DNA of 64,000 nt from Anaerolineales bacterium UBA2181. GTDB lineage: Bacteria; Chloroflexota; Anaerolineae; Promineifilales; UBA4811. Each line of letters starts with the position of its first letter. The stretch's first letter is position 1. Shown here in pieces: positions 37,017-44,897 of this stretch. The DNA is taken from assembly GCA_002328075.1 (NCBI GenBank), contig DCVT01000012.1, forward strand, positions 5,442-69,441, given 5' to 3'. A program made the translations under genes and the position numbers. The notes beneath the pieces are model-generated. The model saw only the letters and a program-made list of their open reading frames with translations. It had not been told where the DNA came from and ran no database searches.

Positions 37017-37733
37017 TCAAGGCCCAATGATCGTGCCCTCCGGCTCGCCCATCACAACCCGCTCAATGCTGCCGGGTTCCCACAGGTCAACGACGACAAT
37101 GGGCAATTGGTGATCCATGCACAGCGTAATGGCTGTGCCGTCCATCACCCCTACCTGCATATTGAGCGCCTCCATGTAGCTCAGCCGCGTGTACCTCACG
37201 GCATCCGGGTCAGTTAGCGGATCGCGGTCGTAAACGCCATCCACCTTGGTAGCCTTGATCAAGACGTGAGCGTTGATCTCCAACGCCCGTAGTGCACCAG
37301 CCGAATCGGTCGTGAAATAGGGATTCCCCGTTCCTGCGCCAAAAATGACCACCCGACCTTTTTCCAGGTGGCGCAAAGCCCGCAACCGGATGTAGGGTTC
37401 GGCAACGTTTCGCATCTCGATGGCGGTCTGGACCCGCGTCGCGACGCCCTGTTGCTCAAGAGCATCCCGCAAAGCCAACGCATTCATGACGGTTGCCAGC
37501 ATGCCCATGTGATCAGCCGTCGCCTGGTCCATGCCACTTGCCATACCCTGCGAGCCGCGCCACAAGTTGCCGGCCCCGACCACTACGGCCACATCCACCC
37601 CACAACTCCGGACCGCCTTGATCTTGACAGCCAACTCGAGTGCTCTTTGCGGATCAATGCCAAAACCGCTCTCGCCCGCCAGGGCCTCTCCCCCCAGCTT
37701 GACCAAGACACGACCGTACTTTGGAGTTGACAT
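37017..37733 (-). CDS. pyrH: UMP kinase
   Basis: 238 residues of the amino-acid-kinase fold: VLVKLGGEALAG, VVVGAGNLWRG, MGMLATVMNALALRDALEQ, VIFGAGTGNPYFTTD, LIKATKVDGVYDRDP and the C-terminal GT.I. Phosphorylates UMP to UDP. Standard place between tsf and frr. Its own promoter and a strong hairpin lie in the tsf-pyrH gap. Confidence 0.97.
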   Translation of the reverse strand: MSTPKYGRVLVKLGGEALAGESGFGIDPQRALELAVKIKAVRSCGVDVAVVVGAGNLWRGSQGMASGMDQATADHMGMLATVMNALALRDALEQQGVATRVQTAIEMRNVAEPYIRLRALRHLEKGRVVIFGAGTGNPYFTTDSAGALRALEINAHVLIKATKVDGVYDRDPLTDPDAVRYTRLSYMEALNMQVGVMDGTAITLCMDHQLPIVVVDLWEPGSIERVVMGEPEGTIIGP

Positions 37734-37768
37734 AACCTGCTCCCATCACGCAAGCGCGTGCAGCCAGG

Positions 37769-37796
37769 ATTGTACTCTACCTGAGGATAAAAGCAA
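37769..37796 (-). promoter_or_regulatory. Internal promoter upstream of pyrH
   Basis: TTGCTT (37796-37791), 16-base spacer, TACAAT (37774-37769) on the minus strand. Transcripts would start ~30 bases before pyrH. Confidence 0.5.
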
Positions 37797-37805
37797 ATCG
37801 GACGT

Positions 37806-37838
37806 CAGCCGGCCGGTCGGGCGTCAACCGGCCGGCTG
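37806..37838. repeat. Perfect 12-bp inverted repeat between tsf and pyrH
   Basis: CAGCCGGCCGGT and ACCGGCCGGCTG flank a 9-base loop, 10 bases after the tsf stop. No T run follows at once on the minus strand (ACGTCCGATTTGCTTTT), so it may attenuate, be a weak terminator or protect the rpsB-tsf mRNA. Confidence 0.75.
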
Positions 37839-37848
37839 TCAGGAAGGA

Positions 37849-38742
37849 CTAGTCCAGGTCTTCGCCCAGTTCGTATCGAACAAACCGCGCCAGGGTGATC
37901 GCCTCACCCAACGCCGCCGCCTGTTGCTGGAGCAACTGGCCGGCGGTCACCTCTTCATCCTTGACAAAGGGCTGCTCAAACAGCACCGTTTCCTCAAAAT
38001 ACTTGCGCAGGCGCCCCTCTACGATGCGCTCCACCACCTTCTCCGGCTTGCCCTCGGCCGTCGCGCCTTGGCGGAACCTAGCCGTTTCAGCCTCCAGGTG
38101 ATCAGCCGGGATGTCCTGCCGGGAGCGAAAACGGGGCGACATCGCCGCAATGTGCAAAGCTAGGTCATGCGCCAGCAAAGCAAACGGCGCCGATTCGGTA
38201 GCTGCCAATGTGACGCTGGTGAGTTCTAGCATCACCGCCACCCGATTCCCGGGATGCAGATAGACCTCGATGACCCCCAGACGTTCGTCCAGGTCATAGC
38301 GCACATAGCGGCGAACCTGCATTTTCTCGCCAGTAGACGAGACCATGTCCTGAAGCTGGTCGGCAGGCGTCCTGCCACCTGCACCTGCTGCCGGTTTAGC
38401 CAGTACCTCATCCAGCGGCTGACCTTGATAGGCATGATGGAAGAGGTGAGTAGCGATCAAGTCCGACAGCGCCACAAAGCCTTCGTTGCGTCCCACAAAA
38501 TCGGTCTCGCAGTTGACCTCGACCAGCAAACCGGTTCGGCCTCCCTGGCTACGGGCCTCAATCCGCCCCTCCTTAGCCTCGCGATCCGCCCGCTTGGCAG
38601 CGCGGGCCAGTCCCTTTTCTCGCAATAGGTCAGCCGCTCGCTCCATATCACCGCCGGTAGCCTCCAGTGCCTTTTTCGTATCAAGTACACCGGCACCGGT
38701 CAAGTCACGTAGTTCTTTGATCATCTGGGCGCTAATCGTCAC
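37849..38742 (-). CDS. tsf: Elongation factor Ts
   Basis: 297 residues. GTG start behind GGGGAG. N-terminal UBA-like part KELRDLTGAGVLDTKKALEA, then LLVEVNCETDFVGRN, the EF-Tu-contacting motif, and the core with GVIEVYLHPGNRVAVMLEL and ALHIAAMSPRF. Recharges EF-Tu with GTP. Downstream of rpsB by 15 bases. Confidence 0.97.
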   Translation of the reverse strand: MTISAQMIKELRDLTGAGVLDTKKALEATGGDMERAADLLREKGLARAAKRADREAKEGRIEARSQGGRTGLLVEVNCETDFVGRNEGFVALSDLIATHLFHHAYQGQPLDEVLAKPAAGAGGRTPADQLQDMVSSTGEKMQVRRYVRYDLDERLGVIEVYLHPGNRVAVMLELTSVTLAATESAPFALLAHDLALHIAAMSPRFRSRQDIPADHLEAETARFRQGATAEGKPEKVVERIVEGRLRKYFEETVLFEQPFVKDEEVTAGQLLQQQAAALGEAITLARFVRYELGEDLD

Positions 38743-38757
38743 GGGAGTCTCCCCTCG

Positions 38758-39633
38758 CTATTCCTCTTCATCGGCCGACTCGCCGACCTCTAACTCCGCC
38801 GGCACCATCTCCTCGGGCTCAACCGCAAAACCTCGCATCTTTGCCAGGGTCGCCTCACCCAGATACACTTCGTCGCCTTGCTCATCGGCATAGCGGTCAA
38901 AAGATGGAGCCGAGACCGCACCGATCTCCAGCATCTGCAGCTCCTCCTTGCGAGTTGCAGACCCTTCCAGAACAGCATCTGCCATTTTAGCTGCAATCAA
39001 CTTGATTGCCCGGATCGCATCGTCGTTGGCCGGGATCACCAAGTCGACGCTCTCTGGGTTGCAGTTGGTATCAACCATCGCGATGATCGGGATGTTGAGC
39101 GTGTTCGCCTCGCGCACAGCGGTATCCTCGCGCATGGTGTCCACCATGAAAAGCAGACTCGGCAGTCTGGGCATGTCCCGGATGCCACCCAAGCGCTCAG
39201 AAAGGCGCTCGATCTTGCGGGTCAGCATCAATGCCTCTTTCTTGGTCACTAACTCGAACTCGCCCCGTTCACGGCGGCTCTCCAGGTCTCTCAGGTACTG
39301 AATGCGCTCGCGGATCGTGCGCCAGTTAGTCAGAGTACCGCCTTGCCAGCGCTGATTAACGTAGGGCATCCCACACCGCGTGGCCTCCGTCTCAATTGCC
39401 TCCTGCGCCTGCCGTTTGGTCCCCACAAACAGCAGGATGCCACCCTGGGCAACCGCGTCGCGAATCATGGCGTAGGCCTCTTCGATTGCGCCGAGGGTCT
39501 GCTGCAGATCAATGATGTGAATGCCATTGCGCTCGGTGAAGATGTAGGGCTGCATCTTGGGATTCCAGCGACGTGCCCGGTGCCCGAAATGCACACCGGT
39601 CTCCAAAAGCGCCCGCATAGAAATGACGGCCAT
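38758..39633 (-). CDS. rpsB: 30S ribosomal protein S2
   Basis: 291 residues; ATG at 39633 behind GGAGG. MRALLETGVHFGHRARRWNPKM, RNGIHIIDLQQT, GTKRQAQEAI, RWQGGTLTNW and PIIAMVDTNCNPESVDLVIPANDDAIRAI are S2 signatures. The C-terminus is extended by ~50 acidic residues (ending ADEEE), common in Gram-positive-like and Chloroflexota S2. First gene of the operon. Confidence 0.98.
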   Translation of the reverse strand: MAVISMRALLETGVHFGHRARRWNPKMQPYIFTERNGIHIIDLQQTLGAIEEAYAMIRDAVAQGGILLFVGTKRQAQEAIETEATRCGMPYVNQRWQGGTLTNWRTIRERIQYLRDLESRRERGEFELVTKKEALMLTRKIERLSERLGGIRDMPRLPSLLFMVDTMREDTAVREANTLNIPIIAMVDTNCNPESVDLVIPANDDAIRAIKLIAAKMADAVLEGSATRKEELQMLEIGAVSAPSFDRYADEQGDEVYLGEATLAKMRGFAVEPEEMVPAELEVGESADEEE

Positions 39634-39738
39634 GAGGTAACCTCCTTTTCTGTTTTGTACCTCCGCTTCCTTCACTCCCTACCGGGGCCATCGGCCATCT
39701 TTGGCACAGCCGGGCGGGTCCAGAAGCGTGCGAAATAT

Positions 39739-39759
39739 GGCCGGGCAAGACGCCCGGCC
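39739..39759 (-). promoter_or_regulatory. rpsB leader hairpin
   Basis: GGCCGGGC/GCCCGGCC around a 5-base loop begins only a few bases after the predicted transcription start. It could be an S2-responsive leader element, but it does not match a leader class I know. Confidence 0.4.
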
Positions 39760-39766
39760 TCCAGCC

Positions 39767-39794
39767 AGTATACCAGAAATGCACAGAGTGTAAA
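39767..39794 (-). promoter_or_regulatory. Promoter of the rpsB-tsf-pyrH-frr-uppS-cdsA-fbp operon
   Basis: TTTACA (39794-39789), 16-base spacer, TATACT (39772-39767). It lies immediately after the MFS gene's stop, giving a leader of ~127 bases. Confidence 0.7.
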
Positions 39795-39796
39795 CG

Positions 39797-40942
39797 TCAG
39801 CCGGCAGCCAATTGCGGCCGTTTCAGCGTTTGCCAGAGGACTGCCAAGATCACCAGTCCGACAGCCATGGACCCTCCCGAACCCCGCAGAACCGTCCGCG
39901 CGCCAGCGGCATCAAACAGCCAACCGGCGCCCTGGCTGGCCAGCAATGGAGCGATACCGAACATCACAGCGCTCAAAAGCGACTGCGCGGTGGCCCCCCG
40001 GCCGGCTGGCGCATGCTGAGCCACGAACGTCACTCCGGCCGGCCATAGCAGACCCATGCCGGCACCATTGAGCAGCTGTACCCATTTTGCCAGGTCTGGG
40101 TCAACCAAACAGCTGTACTGCCACCAGCCCACTCCCATGAGCGCCATACCTAGGGCAAAAATCGGCGGCGCACCGTACCGGCGGATCAACCGCCCGCTGT
40201 AGAGCATCAGGGGGACCTCAGCCATAGCGCCGATGGCCGAGACCCTACCCATCAGGCTCGGCTCAGCGCCCAGCTCACCCAGGAAAACGTACACAAAGTA
40301 ATACCCGGCGCTGATTCCCACGGCCGCGACCCCCGCTACCAGAAGAAAGCCCAACAACGCACGATCCTTGACCACCGCCAACCCCCATCCGCCCTTTCGA
40401 GGCGGAGGAGGAGGCTCTCGGTCAACCAATTGCCCGGTGACGGCCAACCCGACCAGCATCACCACCGCATAGGCGGGAAAGATGGATTGCAGGGAGAACC
40501 GCCCGCCCAGCCAACCCAGCAACAGCCCGCCCAGCGCAAACCCGATCGAGCCGAACAATCGGACCCGGCCATAGGCTCCCCCTCGCTCGGCCACGTGGCT
40601 AGCAATGACTCCATCTCCCAACGGCACAATGGCCACCTGGAAAAGGGTGAAAAACGCCACCGCCAGCAGAATCAGGCCGATCTGTGCAGGAAGGCCGATG
40701 AGCACCACGCTCATGCCCGCTCCCGCCATGGCCCAGCGGAGCAAACGTAAGCGAGAGCCCTGGGCATCGGCGGCTATTGCCCAAACTGGCGCCACCAACA
40801 GGGTAAGAAGCGGGGCCACTGCCGCCAGCAACCCAATCTGCTGGCCACCGAGTCCCCGCTCCTGCACGAAATAGACGTTGATGAAGGGAAGGTAGATGCC
40901 GTAGGCCGCCTGAGTAAACAGGTAGAAAAGGCAGGCCCTCAC
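39797..40942 (-). CDS. MFS transporter (MFS_1-like/LacY-type)
   Basis: 381 residues, 11-12 helices. Starts with GTG 3 bases after the PrpD-like stop. The N-terminal YLFTQAAYGIYLPFINVYFVQERGLGGQQIGLL and AYGRVRLFGSIGFALGGLLLG resemble the MFS_1-like group that includes sugar and phenylpropionate permeases. As the last gene of the tricarboxylate locus it is a candidate carrier for that pathway's substrate, but the family itself is not a known tricarboxylate group. Confidence 0.82.
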   Translation of the reverse strand: MRACLFYLFTQAAYGIYLPFINVYFVQERGLGGQQIGLLAAVAPLLTLLVAPVWAIAADAQGSRLRLLRWAMAGAGMSVVLIGLPAQIGLILLAVAFFTLFQVAIVPLGDGVIASHVAERGGAYGRVRLFGSIGFALGGLLLGWLGGRFSLQSIFPAYAVVMLVGLAVTGQLVDREPPPPPRKGGWGLAVVKDRALLGFLLVAGVAAVGISAGYYFVYVFLGELGAEPSLMGRVSAIGAMAEVPLMLYSGRLIRRYGAPPIFALGMALMGVGWWQYSCLVDPDLAKWVQLLNGAGMGLLWPAGVTFVAQHAPAGRGATAQSLLSAVMFGIAPLLASQGAGWLFDAAGARTVLRGSGGSMAVGLVILAVLWQTLKRPQLAAG

Positions 40943-40947
40943 GTGCC

Positions 40948-42321
40948 CTAGTCCTTGACTAACAGGCGAATATAGTCGCCGATGTCCTGGATGGTCTCCA
41001 GCACCCAGGTGGCGTGGATGATTTTGTCCTGACGCTCCTGGCTCACGACGCCACTTGCGTTGGCGTGGAACTTGGCCACGAGCTCTTCATCCGACATTGG
41101 GTTCTCCGGGCTCCCTTTGGCATGGTCTACCGTTTCGGAAAACGTCCGCCCGTCCACAGTGGTTAACGTGCCGATCGCTCGTTTCACGCCCGGGAAGAGG
41201 GCATCGATCTCCCGGTTGGCTACCACCTTGATCTTGGGCAAAAGAGCGCGTATTCGCGGATCGAACAGCTTTTTCTCCTCGAACGAGGTGGGCCATACGC
41301 CACCGTCGGCCGCCGCGGCCGCGATGCAGTAGGGTAGGCTGTGATCGGCCGTTTCCTTGGTCCGAGGGTCGTATTTGCTCGGATCCGACAGAATGTCTGC
41401 GCCGCGTGTGGTGGTCTGAATGTGAATCTGAGCCAGTTCTTCCGCTGCCAGGCCGTGTTTTTGCATGATGTTCAAGACGGCCGAAATCGGTTGATGCGTG
41501 AGCGCCTCGGTGGGGAACGCCTTGTAGCCACATTGAGTGATGAGGAACCTTTCGCCCAGCCCGTCCAACAACACTTCCGGCCTGAGTTCGACGTTCTGAA
41601 TAACCTGCTGAAAGCCTTCCTTGCCCTCGATGACATGAACTGGCCCAGTGTATCCTTCTCGGGCCATCAACGCCGCCAGCACACCCGCCTGGGTGGCCAA
41701 CGGGTCGGCCGTGTTCTTCATGTTGGTCAGGTGACCAGCGACCACACCGCCCAACGTGAAATGACTGCTACCGCTGATGCCGGCCGCCGCCACCATCTGA
41801 TCCACCGTCAGATCGTACAGCCGCCCGGCGACAAACGGACTCACAAACTGGGTAAGGGTGGCATGGTGCCAACCCACCTCTCGCACACCGGGAAAACACG
41901 CCAGGCACCATCGCAACGCCAACTCGTAGGCGATCACGATGCCTACCAACGCGTCCTTTCCGCCTTTCGCCATGGCTTCGGCCGGAGAGATGGCGCCAAA
42001 AATGATGTCCGATGGGTGACTGGGATCCTGTTCCCAATAGATGTCGTTGTAATCCAGCGCCCGCACCAAAAGGCTGTTCATCAAAGCCGCATTGGGGGCG
42101 TTGGTCCTGGCGCCGGTTCCAATCAAGGTCGCTTCTGGGGTGCCTCCGACCTTGTCGATAAAGCGATACATTGCCCCCATGTCCTCGGTATCCACGGCCG
42201 CAAGCGCGCACCCCACGCTGTCCAGGAGGAAGCGCTTGGCCTCCCTCACCGAATCGGGCGGGATGCTCTCGTATTGGAGGTTGGCCGCAAACTCGGCCAT
42301 CGTGCCGGTAATGCTTTTCAT
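40948..42321 (-). CDS. MmgE/PrpD family protein (2-methylcitrate/cis-aconitate dehydratase-like)
   Basis: 457 residues. Family features: FLLDSVGCALAA, LVRALDYNDIYW, HPSDIIFGA..PAEAMAKGGKD, GWHHATLTQFVSPFVAGRLYDL, KAFPTEALTHQPI and the HSLPYCIAAA motif near 325. Members are metal-free dehydratases or decarboxylases of branched tri- and dicarboxylates (2-methylcitrate, cis-aconitate, iminodisuccinate). Start at the ATG with AAGGAG 7-8 bases upstream; another ATG lies two codons earlier. The gene lies in the citryl-CoA/aconitase locus, so a tricarboxylate substrate is likely; which one is not determined. Confidence 0.88.
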   Translation of the reverse strand: MKSITGTMAEFAANLQYESIPPDSVREAKRFLLDSVGCALAAVDTEDMGAMYRFIDKVGGTPEATLIGTGARTNAPNAALMNSLLVRALDYNDIYWEQDPSHPSDIIFGAISPAEAMAKGGKDALVGIVIAYELALRWCLACFPGVREVGWHHATLTQFVSPFVAGRLYDLTVDQMVAAAGISGSSHFTLGGVVAGHLTNMKNTADPLATQAGVLAALMAREGYTGPVHVIEGKEGFQQVIQNVELRPEVLLDGLGERFLITQCGYKAFPTEALTHQPISAVLNIMQKHGLAAEELAQIHIQTTTRGADILSDPSKYDPRTKETADHSLPYCIAAAAADGGVWPTSFEEKKLFDPRIRALLPKIKVVANREIDALFPGVKRAIGTLTTVDGRTFSETVDHAKGSPENPMSDEELVAKFHANASGVVSQERQDKIIHATWVLETIQDIGDYIRLLVKD

Positions 42322-42344
42322 GGTCATTCTCCTTGACACAGCAT

Positions 42345-42370
42345 GGCGCCGGACCATTCACTCCGGCGCC
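42345..42370. repeat. Perfect 9-bp inverted repeat before the PrpD-like gene
   Basis: GGCGCCGGA / TCCGGCGCC with an 8-base loop between the dehydrogenase stop and the PrpD-like ribosome site. No T run; may modulate operon mRNA stability or be a protein site. Confidence 0.6.
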
Positions 42371-42405
42371 AACAGGCCATTGCGACACGGCTGGGCGGGC
42401 AACCT

Positions 42406-43497
42406 TTACAATTCCGCCGCCACTGCCTGCGCCATCTCCAGCGTGGTGTGACTGCCACCCATATCATAGGTGCGGACCTTGCCCTCGGCTATCACCTGGG
42501 CAACCGCGCCCTCGAGTTGGGCCGCCATTTCCGTCTCACCCAACCAGTCCAGCATCATCTTGGCTGCCAGTATGGTAGCCAGAGGGTTGACCTTGTACAT
42601 TCCGGCGTATTTGGGAGCAGACCCATGCGTGGGCTCAAACACGGCGTAATGGCTGCCGATGTTTCCGCTGCATCCAAATCCCAGGCCGCCCACCATCTGA
42701 GCACACAAATCCGATATCACGTCGCCAAAGAGATTGGTGGTAACCACCACCTGGTAGTTCAGCGGGTTCTTGAGCAACCACATACCCATCGCGTCGACGT
42801 TGGCATCGTCAAATTCGATTTCTGGGTACTCAGCCGCCACCTTGCGCGCAACTGACATGAACACGCCGTCGGTCTGCCGCAGCACATTGCCCTTGTGAAC
42901 CGCGGTCACCTTGGTGCGCCCATGCTGACTGGCATGGTCGAACGCCGCCCGTACGATGCGTTCCGAACTGCCTGGTGTGATGGAACGCAAGGAGATAGCA
43001 GCGTCGCGCGGCACCTTTTCCATGGCCTTGACGGTGTAAAACTCTTCCGGAACGCGGCCGAATTCGACGCCAATGTACATCCCCTCGGTGTTTTCGCGAA
43101 AGACCACCAAATCAATCCCGGGGCGGTAGTTCAGCGGATTTCCGGGATACGCCTTGCACGGGCGCAGGCAGATGTACAGGTCCAGCAATTGACGCAAGCC
43201 CACAATCGGGCTGCGATACGTGTACCCCTTGCCGCGCAGCTCCGGAACCAGTTCCAGGTCCGCCCTGTCCGTTCCCTTGGACGTTATGGCACCAAACAGA
43301 GCACAGTCGGTCCGTTTGAACACATCAAGGGTCCTTTGGGGCAACGGATTGCCTTCCCGGCACCAGAACTCCCAACCGATGTCGGCCGGAATGTACTCGG
43401 CATCGAGCGCGATGCGATCGAGCACGATCTTGGCCGCCTCCATCACGTCGTTGCCTACGCCGTCACCCGGCATCCACGCTATTGTGTATTTTGCCAT
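42406..43497 (-). CDS. Isocitrate/isopropylmalate dehydrogenase family protein
   Basis: 363 residues. Beta-decarboxylating dehydrogenase fold: PGDGVGNDVM at the start, DLYICLRPCKAYPG.PLNYRPGIDLVVFRENTEGMY (substrate loop), HKGNVLRQTDG (catalytic Lys), DDANVDAMGMWL, VTTNLFGDVISDLCAQMVGG and EPTHGSAPKYAG. The RENTEGMY and PCKAYPG context is nearer NAD-isocitrate/homoisocitrate or tartrate-type enzymes than LeuB. Near aconitase and citryl-CoA-lyase genes, an isocitrate-type substrate is the simplest idea. AGGAG precedes the ATG. The 109-base gap upstream has one hairpin (CCGTGC/GCACGG). Confidence 0.88.
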   Translation of the reverse strand: MAKYTIAWMPGDGVGNDVMEAAKIVLDRIALDAEYIPADIGWEFWCREGNPLPQRTLDVFKRTDCALFGAITSKGTDRADLELVPELRGKGYTYRSPIVGLRQLLDLYICLRPCKAYPGNPLNYRPGIDLVVFRENTEGMYIGVEFGRVPEEFYTVKAMEKVPRDAAISLRSITPGSSERIVRAAFDHASQHGRTKVTAVHKGNVLRQTDGVFMSVARKVAAEYPEIEFDDANVDAMGMWLLKNPLNYQVVVTTNLFGDVISDLCAQMVGGLGFGCSGNIGSHYAVFEPTHGSAPKYAGMYKVNPLATILAAKMMLDWLGETEMAAQLEGAVAQVIAEGKVRTYDMGGSHTTLEMAQAVAAEL

Positions 43498-43606
43498 CTG
43501 ATCTCCTGTTTTACTCTGACTGAATCAACTGCGGTCCAGATCATCCGTGCCAGCGAGCACGGAGCAAACGCAAACCACGAAACAACTCGTCACGGGGAAC
43601 ACCGAG

Positions 43607-44356
43607 TCAGACCGCTGACGATAGGGCACACGGGCCGGTAGAGCATTTACCGCAGACATCGGCCGTTCCCAATGCCTCGAACTCTCGGGCAACTTGCTGC
43701 AACCATGTCCAGCAAGCTTGCTTATCCATGGCGCCGGACACGCTCAGTGCTGACGCCGGGCAAGCATGAATGCACTCCAGGCAACTGCCAGCATCAAGAT
43801 ATCGGCATCGCTGGCGGGCCACAGCCTCCACAATCGGCAACGGAGCGTCGGTCACCACGCTGCCAAACCGGCCGGCGCACCCCGAGTCTGTGATCACCAT
43901 CTGATGCAGACCAAAACTGCCCAAACCGGCAATTACGGCGACGCTCTTGTGCGACCAACCACTGGCCAGTGAGACCGGGTCAAAGTTGTGCGTCGGCGCC
44001 TCGGCCGCCGCACGCACGCCCCGTTCGGCCAGCCTCTGAATGAGACTGTCGGCTAGCCTCACCAGGAGCGCGTTGGTCTCCACATACGCCAACGCCCACT
44101 CTCGGGCAACTCGGAGGGGTCTCTGGGAGTTTGCCTCCACCACCTCCGGTGCAAAAGGAACAAAATAGGCGACGACCGATCTGGCACCGGCCAGCAGATC
44201 CGCCGGCAACCAGTGCCCTGGATTGGTAGCTCGCAGGTGTCGAAAGCCCGGATCATCAACCCGTGCAAAGCCGATCAACGGGTCCCGGTAACGGGTCACC
44301 GTGCGCGCCTGGGCAACGCCTGAGCGCACTGTCTCGGCGATGAGATCAGCTAGCAT
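43607..44356 (-). CDS. QueG-like iron-sulfur protein
   Basis: 249 residues. N-terminal alpha/beta part resembling the cobalamin-dependent epoxyqueuosine reductase (QueG) family (ARSVVAYFVPF; WSHKSVAVIAGLGSFGLHQMVITDSGCAGRFGSVVTD), then clustered Cys: C-x7-C-LE-C-IHA-CP and VCGKCSTGPC. The first group lacks the exact CxxCxxCxxxCP spacing of QueG, and the chain is shorter than QueG (~310-380). So it is probably a redox protein related to QueG rather than the tRNA enzyme; it may serve the Fe-S dehydratases or the ferredoxin domain in this locus. Confidence 0.7.
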   Translation of the reverse strand: MLADLIAETVRSGVAQARTVTRYRDPLIGFARVDDPGFRHLRATNPGHWLPADLLAGARSVVAYFVPFAPEVVEANSQRPLRVAREWALAYVETNALLVRLADSLIQRLAERGVRAAAEAPTHNFDPVSLASGWSHKSVAVIAGLGSFGLHQMVITDSGCAGRFGSVVTDAPLPIVEAVARQRCRYLDAGSCLECIHACPASALSVSGAMDKQACWTWLQQVAREFEALGTADVCGKCSTGPCALSSAV

Positions 44357-44387
44357 GGCCGGGTTGCGCCGCAGTTCCGAACCTGAC

Positions 44388-44882
44388 TCATGCCAATCCC
44401 AGCTTCTTCCGCGTATAGGGAATCAGGCCTCCGGCCTCCATCATGGCCAATGCCATCGAAGGCAACGGAGGGAAGTGATAGGTACCGGACCCAACGCGAA
44501 TCTCGCCCGCCTCCAGGTCCACTTCAACCTCTTCACCTTCCTGGAGCGCGTCCACGGCCTCAGCGCAGGCCAGAGCCGGCAAGGCATTGTTGATGCAGTT
44601 GCGGTAATAGATGCGGCCAAAGCTCTTGGCCACAATGGCGCCAACGCCGGCCATTTTCAGGCAGGTCACTGCCTGCTCCCGGCTGCTGCCGCAACCAAAG
44701 TTGGCTCCCCCAACCACCACATCGCCCGGCCGCACCTGTTCGGCGAATCGTGGATCCAGGTCCTCCATGGCATATTGCGCCATCTGGGCTGGATCGCTCA
44801 CCGTGTACGTATATTTGCCCGGAAAGATCACGTCGGTGTTGACATTGTCGCCGTATTTCCAGACACGCCCTTTGAACGCCAT
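44388..44882 (-). CDS. Aconitase/isopropylmalate dehydratase small subunit
   Basis: 164 residues, the short LeuD/HacB type: NVNTDVIFPGKYTY, DP.FAEQVRPGDVVVGGANFGCGSSREQA (substrate-binding loop), GVGAIVAKSFGRIYYRNCINNALP. It forms the swivel domain closing the active site of the large subunit encoded just upstream (15-base gap). The position of IVAKSF..I..RNC is as in the archaeal/type-2 subfamily. Confidence 0.92.
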   Translation of the reverse strand: MAFKGRVWKYGDNVNTDVIFPGKYTYTVSDPAQMAQYAMEDLDPRFAEQVRPGDVVVGGANFGCGSSREQAVTCLKMAGVGAIVAKSFGRIYYRNCINNALPALACAEAVDALQEGEEVEVDLEAGEIRVGSGTYHFPPLPSMALAMMEAGGLIPYTRKKLGLA

Positions 44883-44897
44883 CTCGCGATCCCCTTT

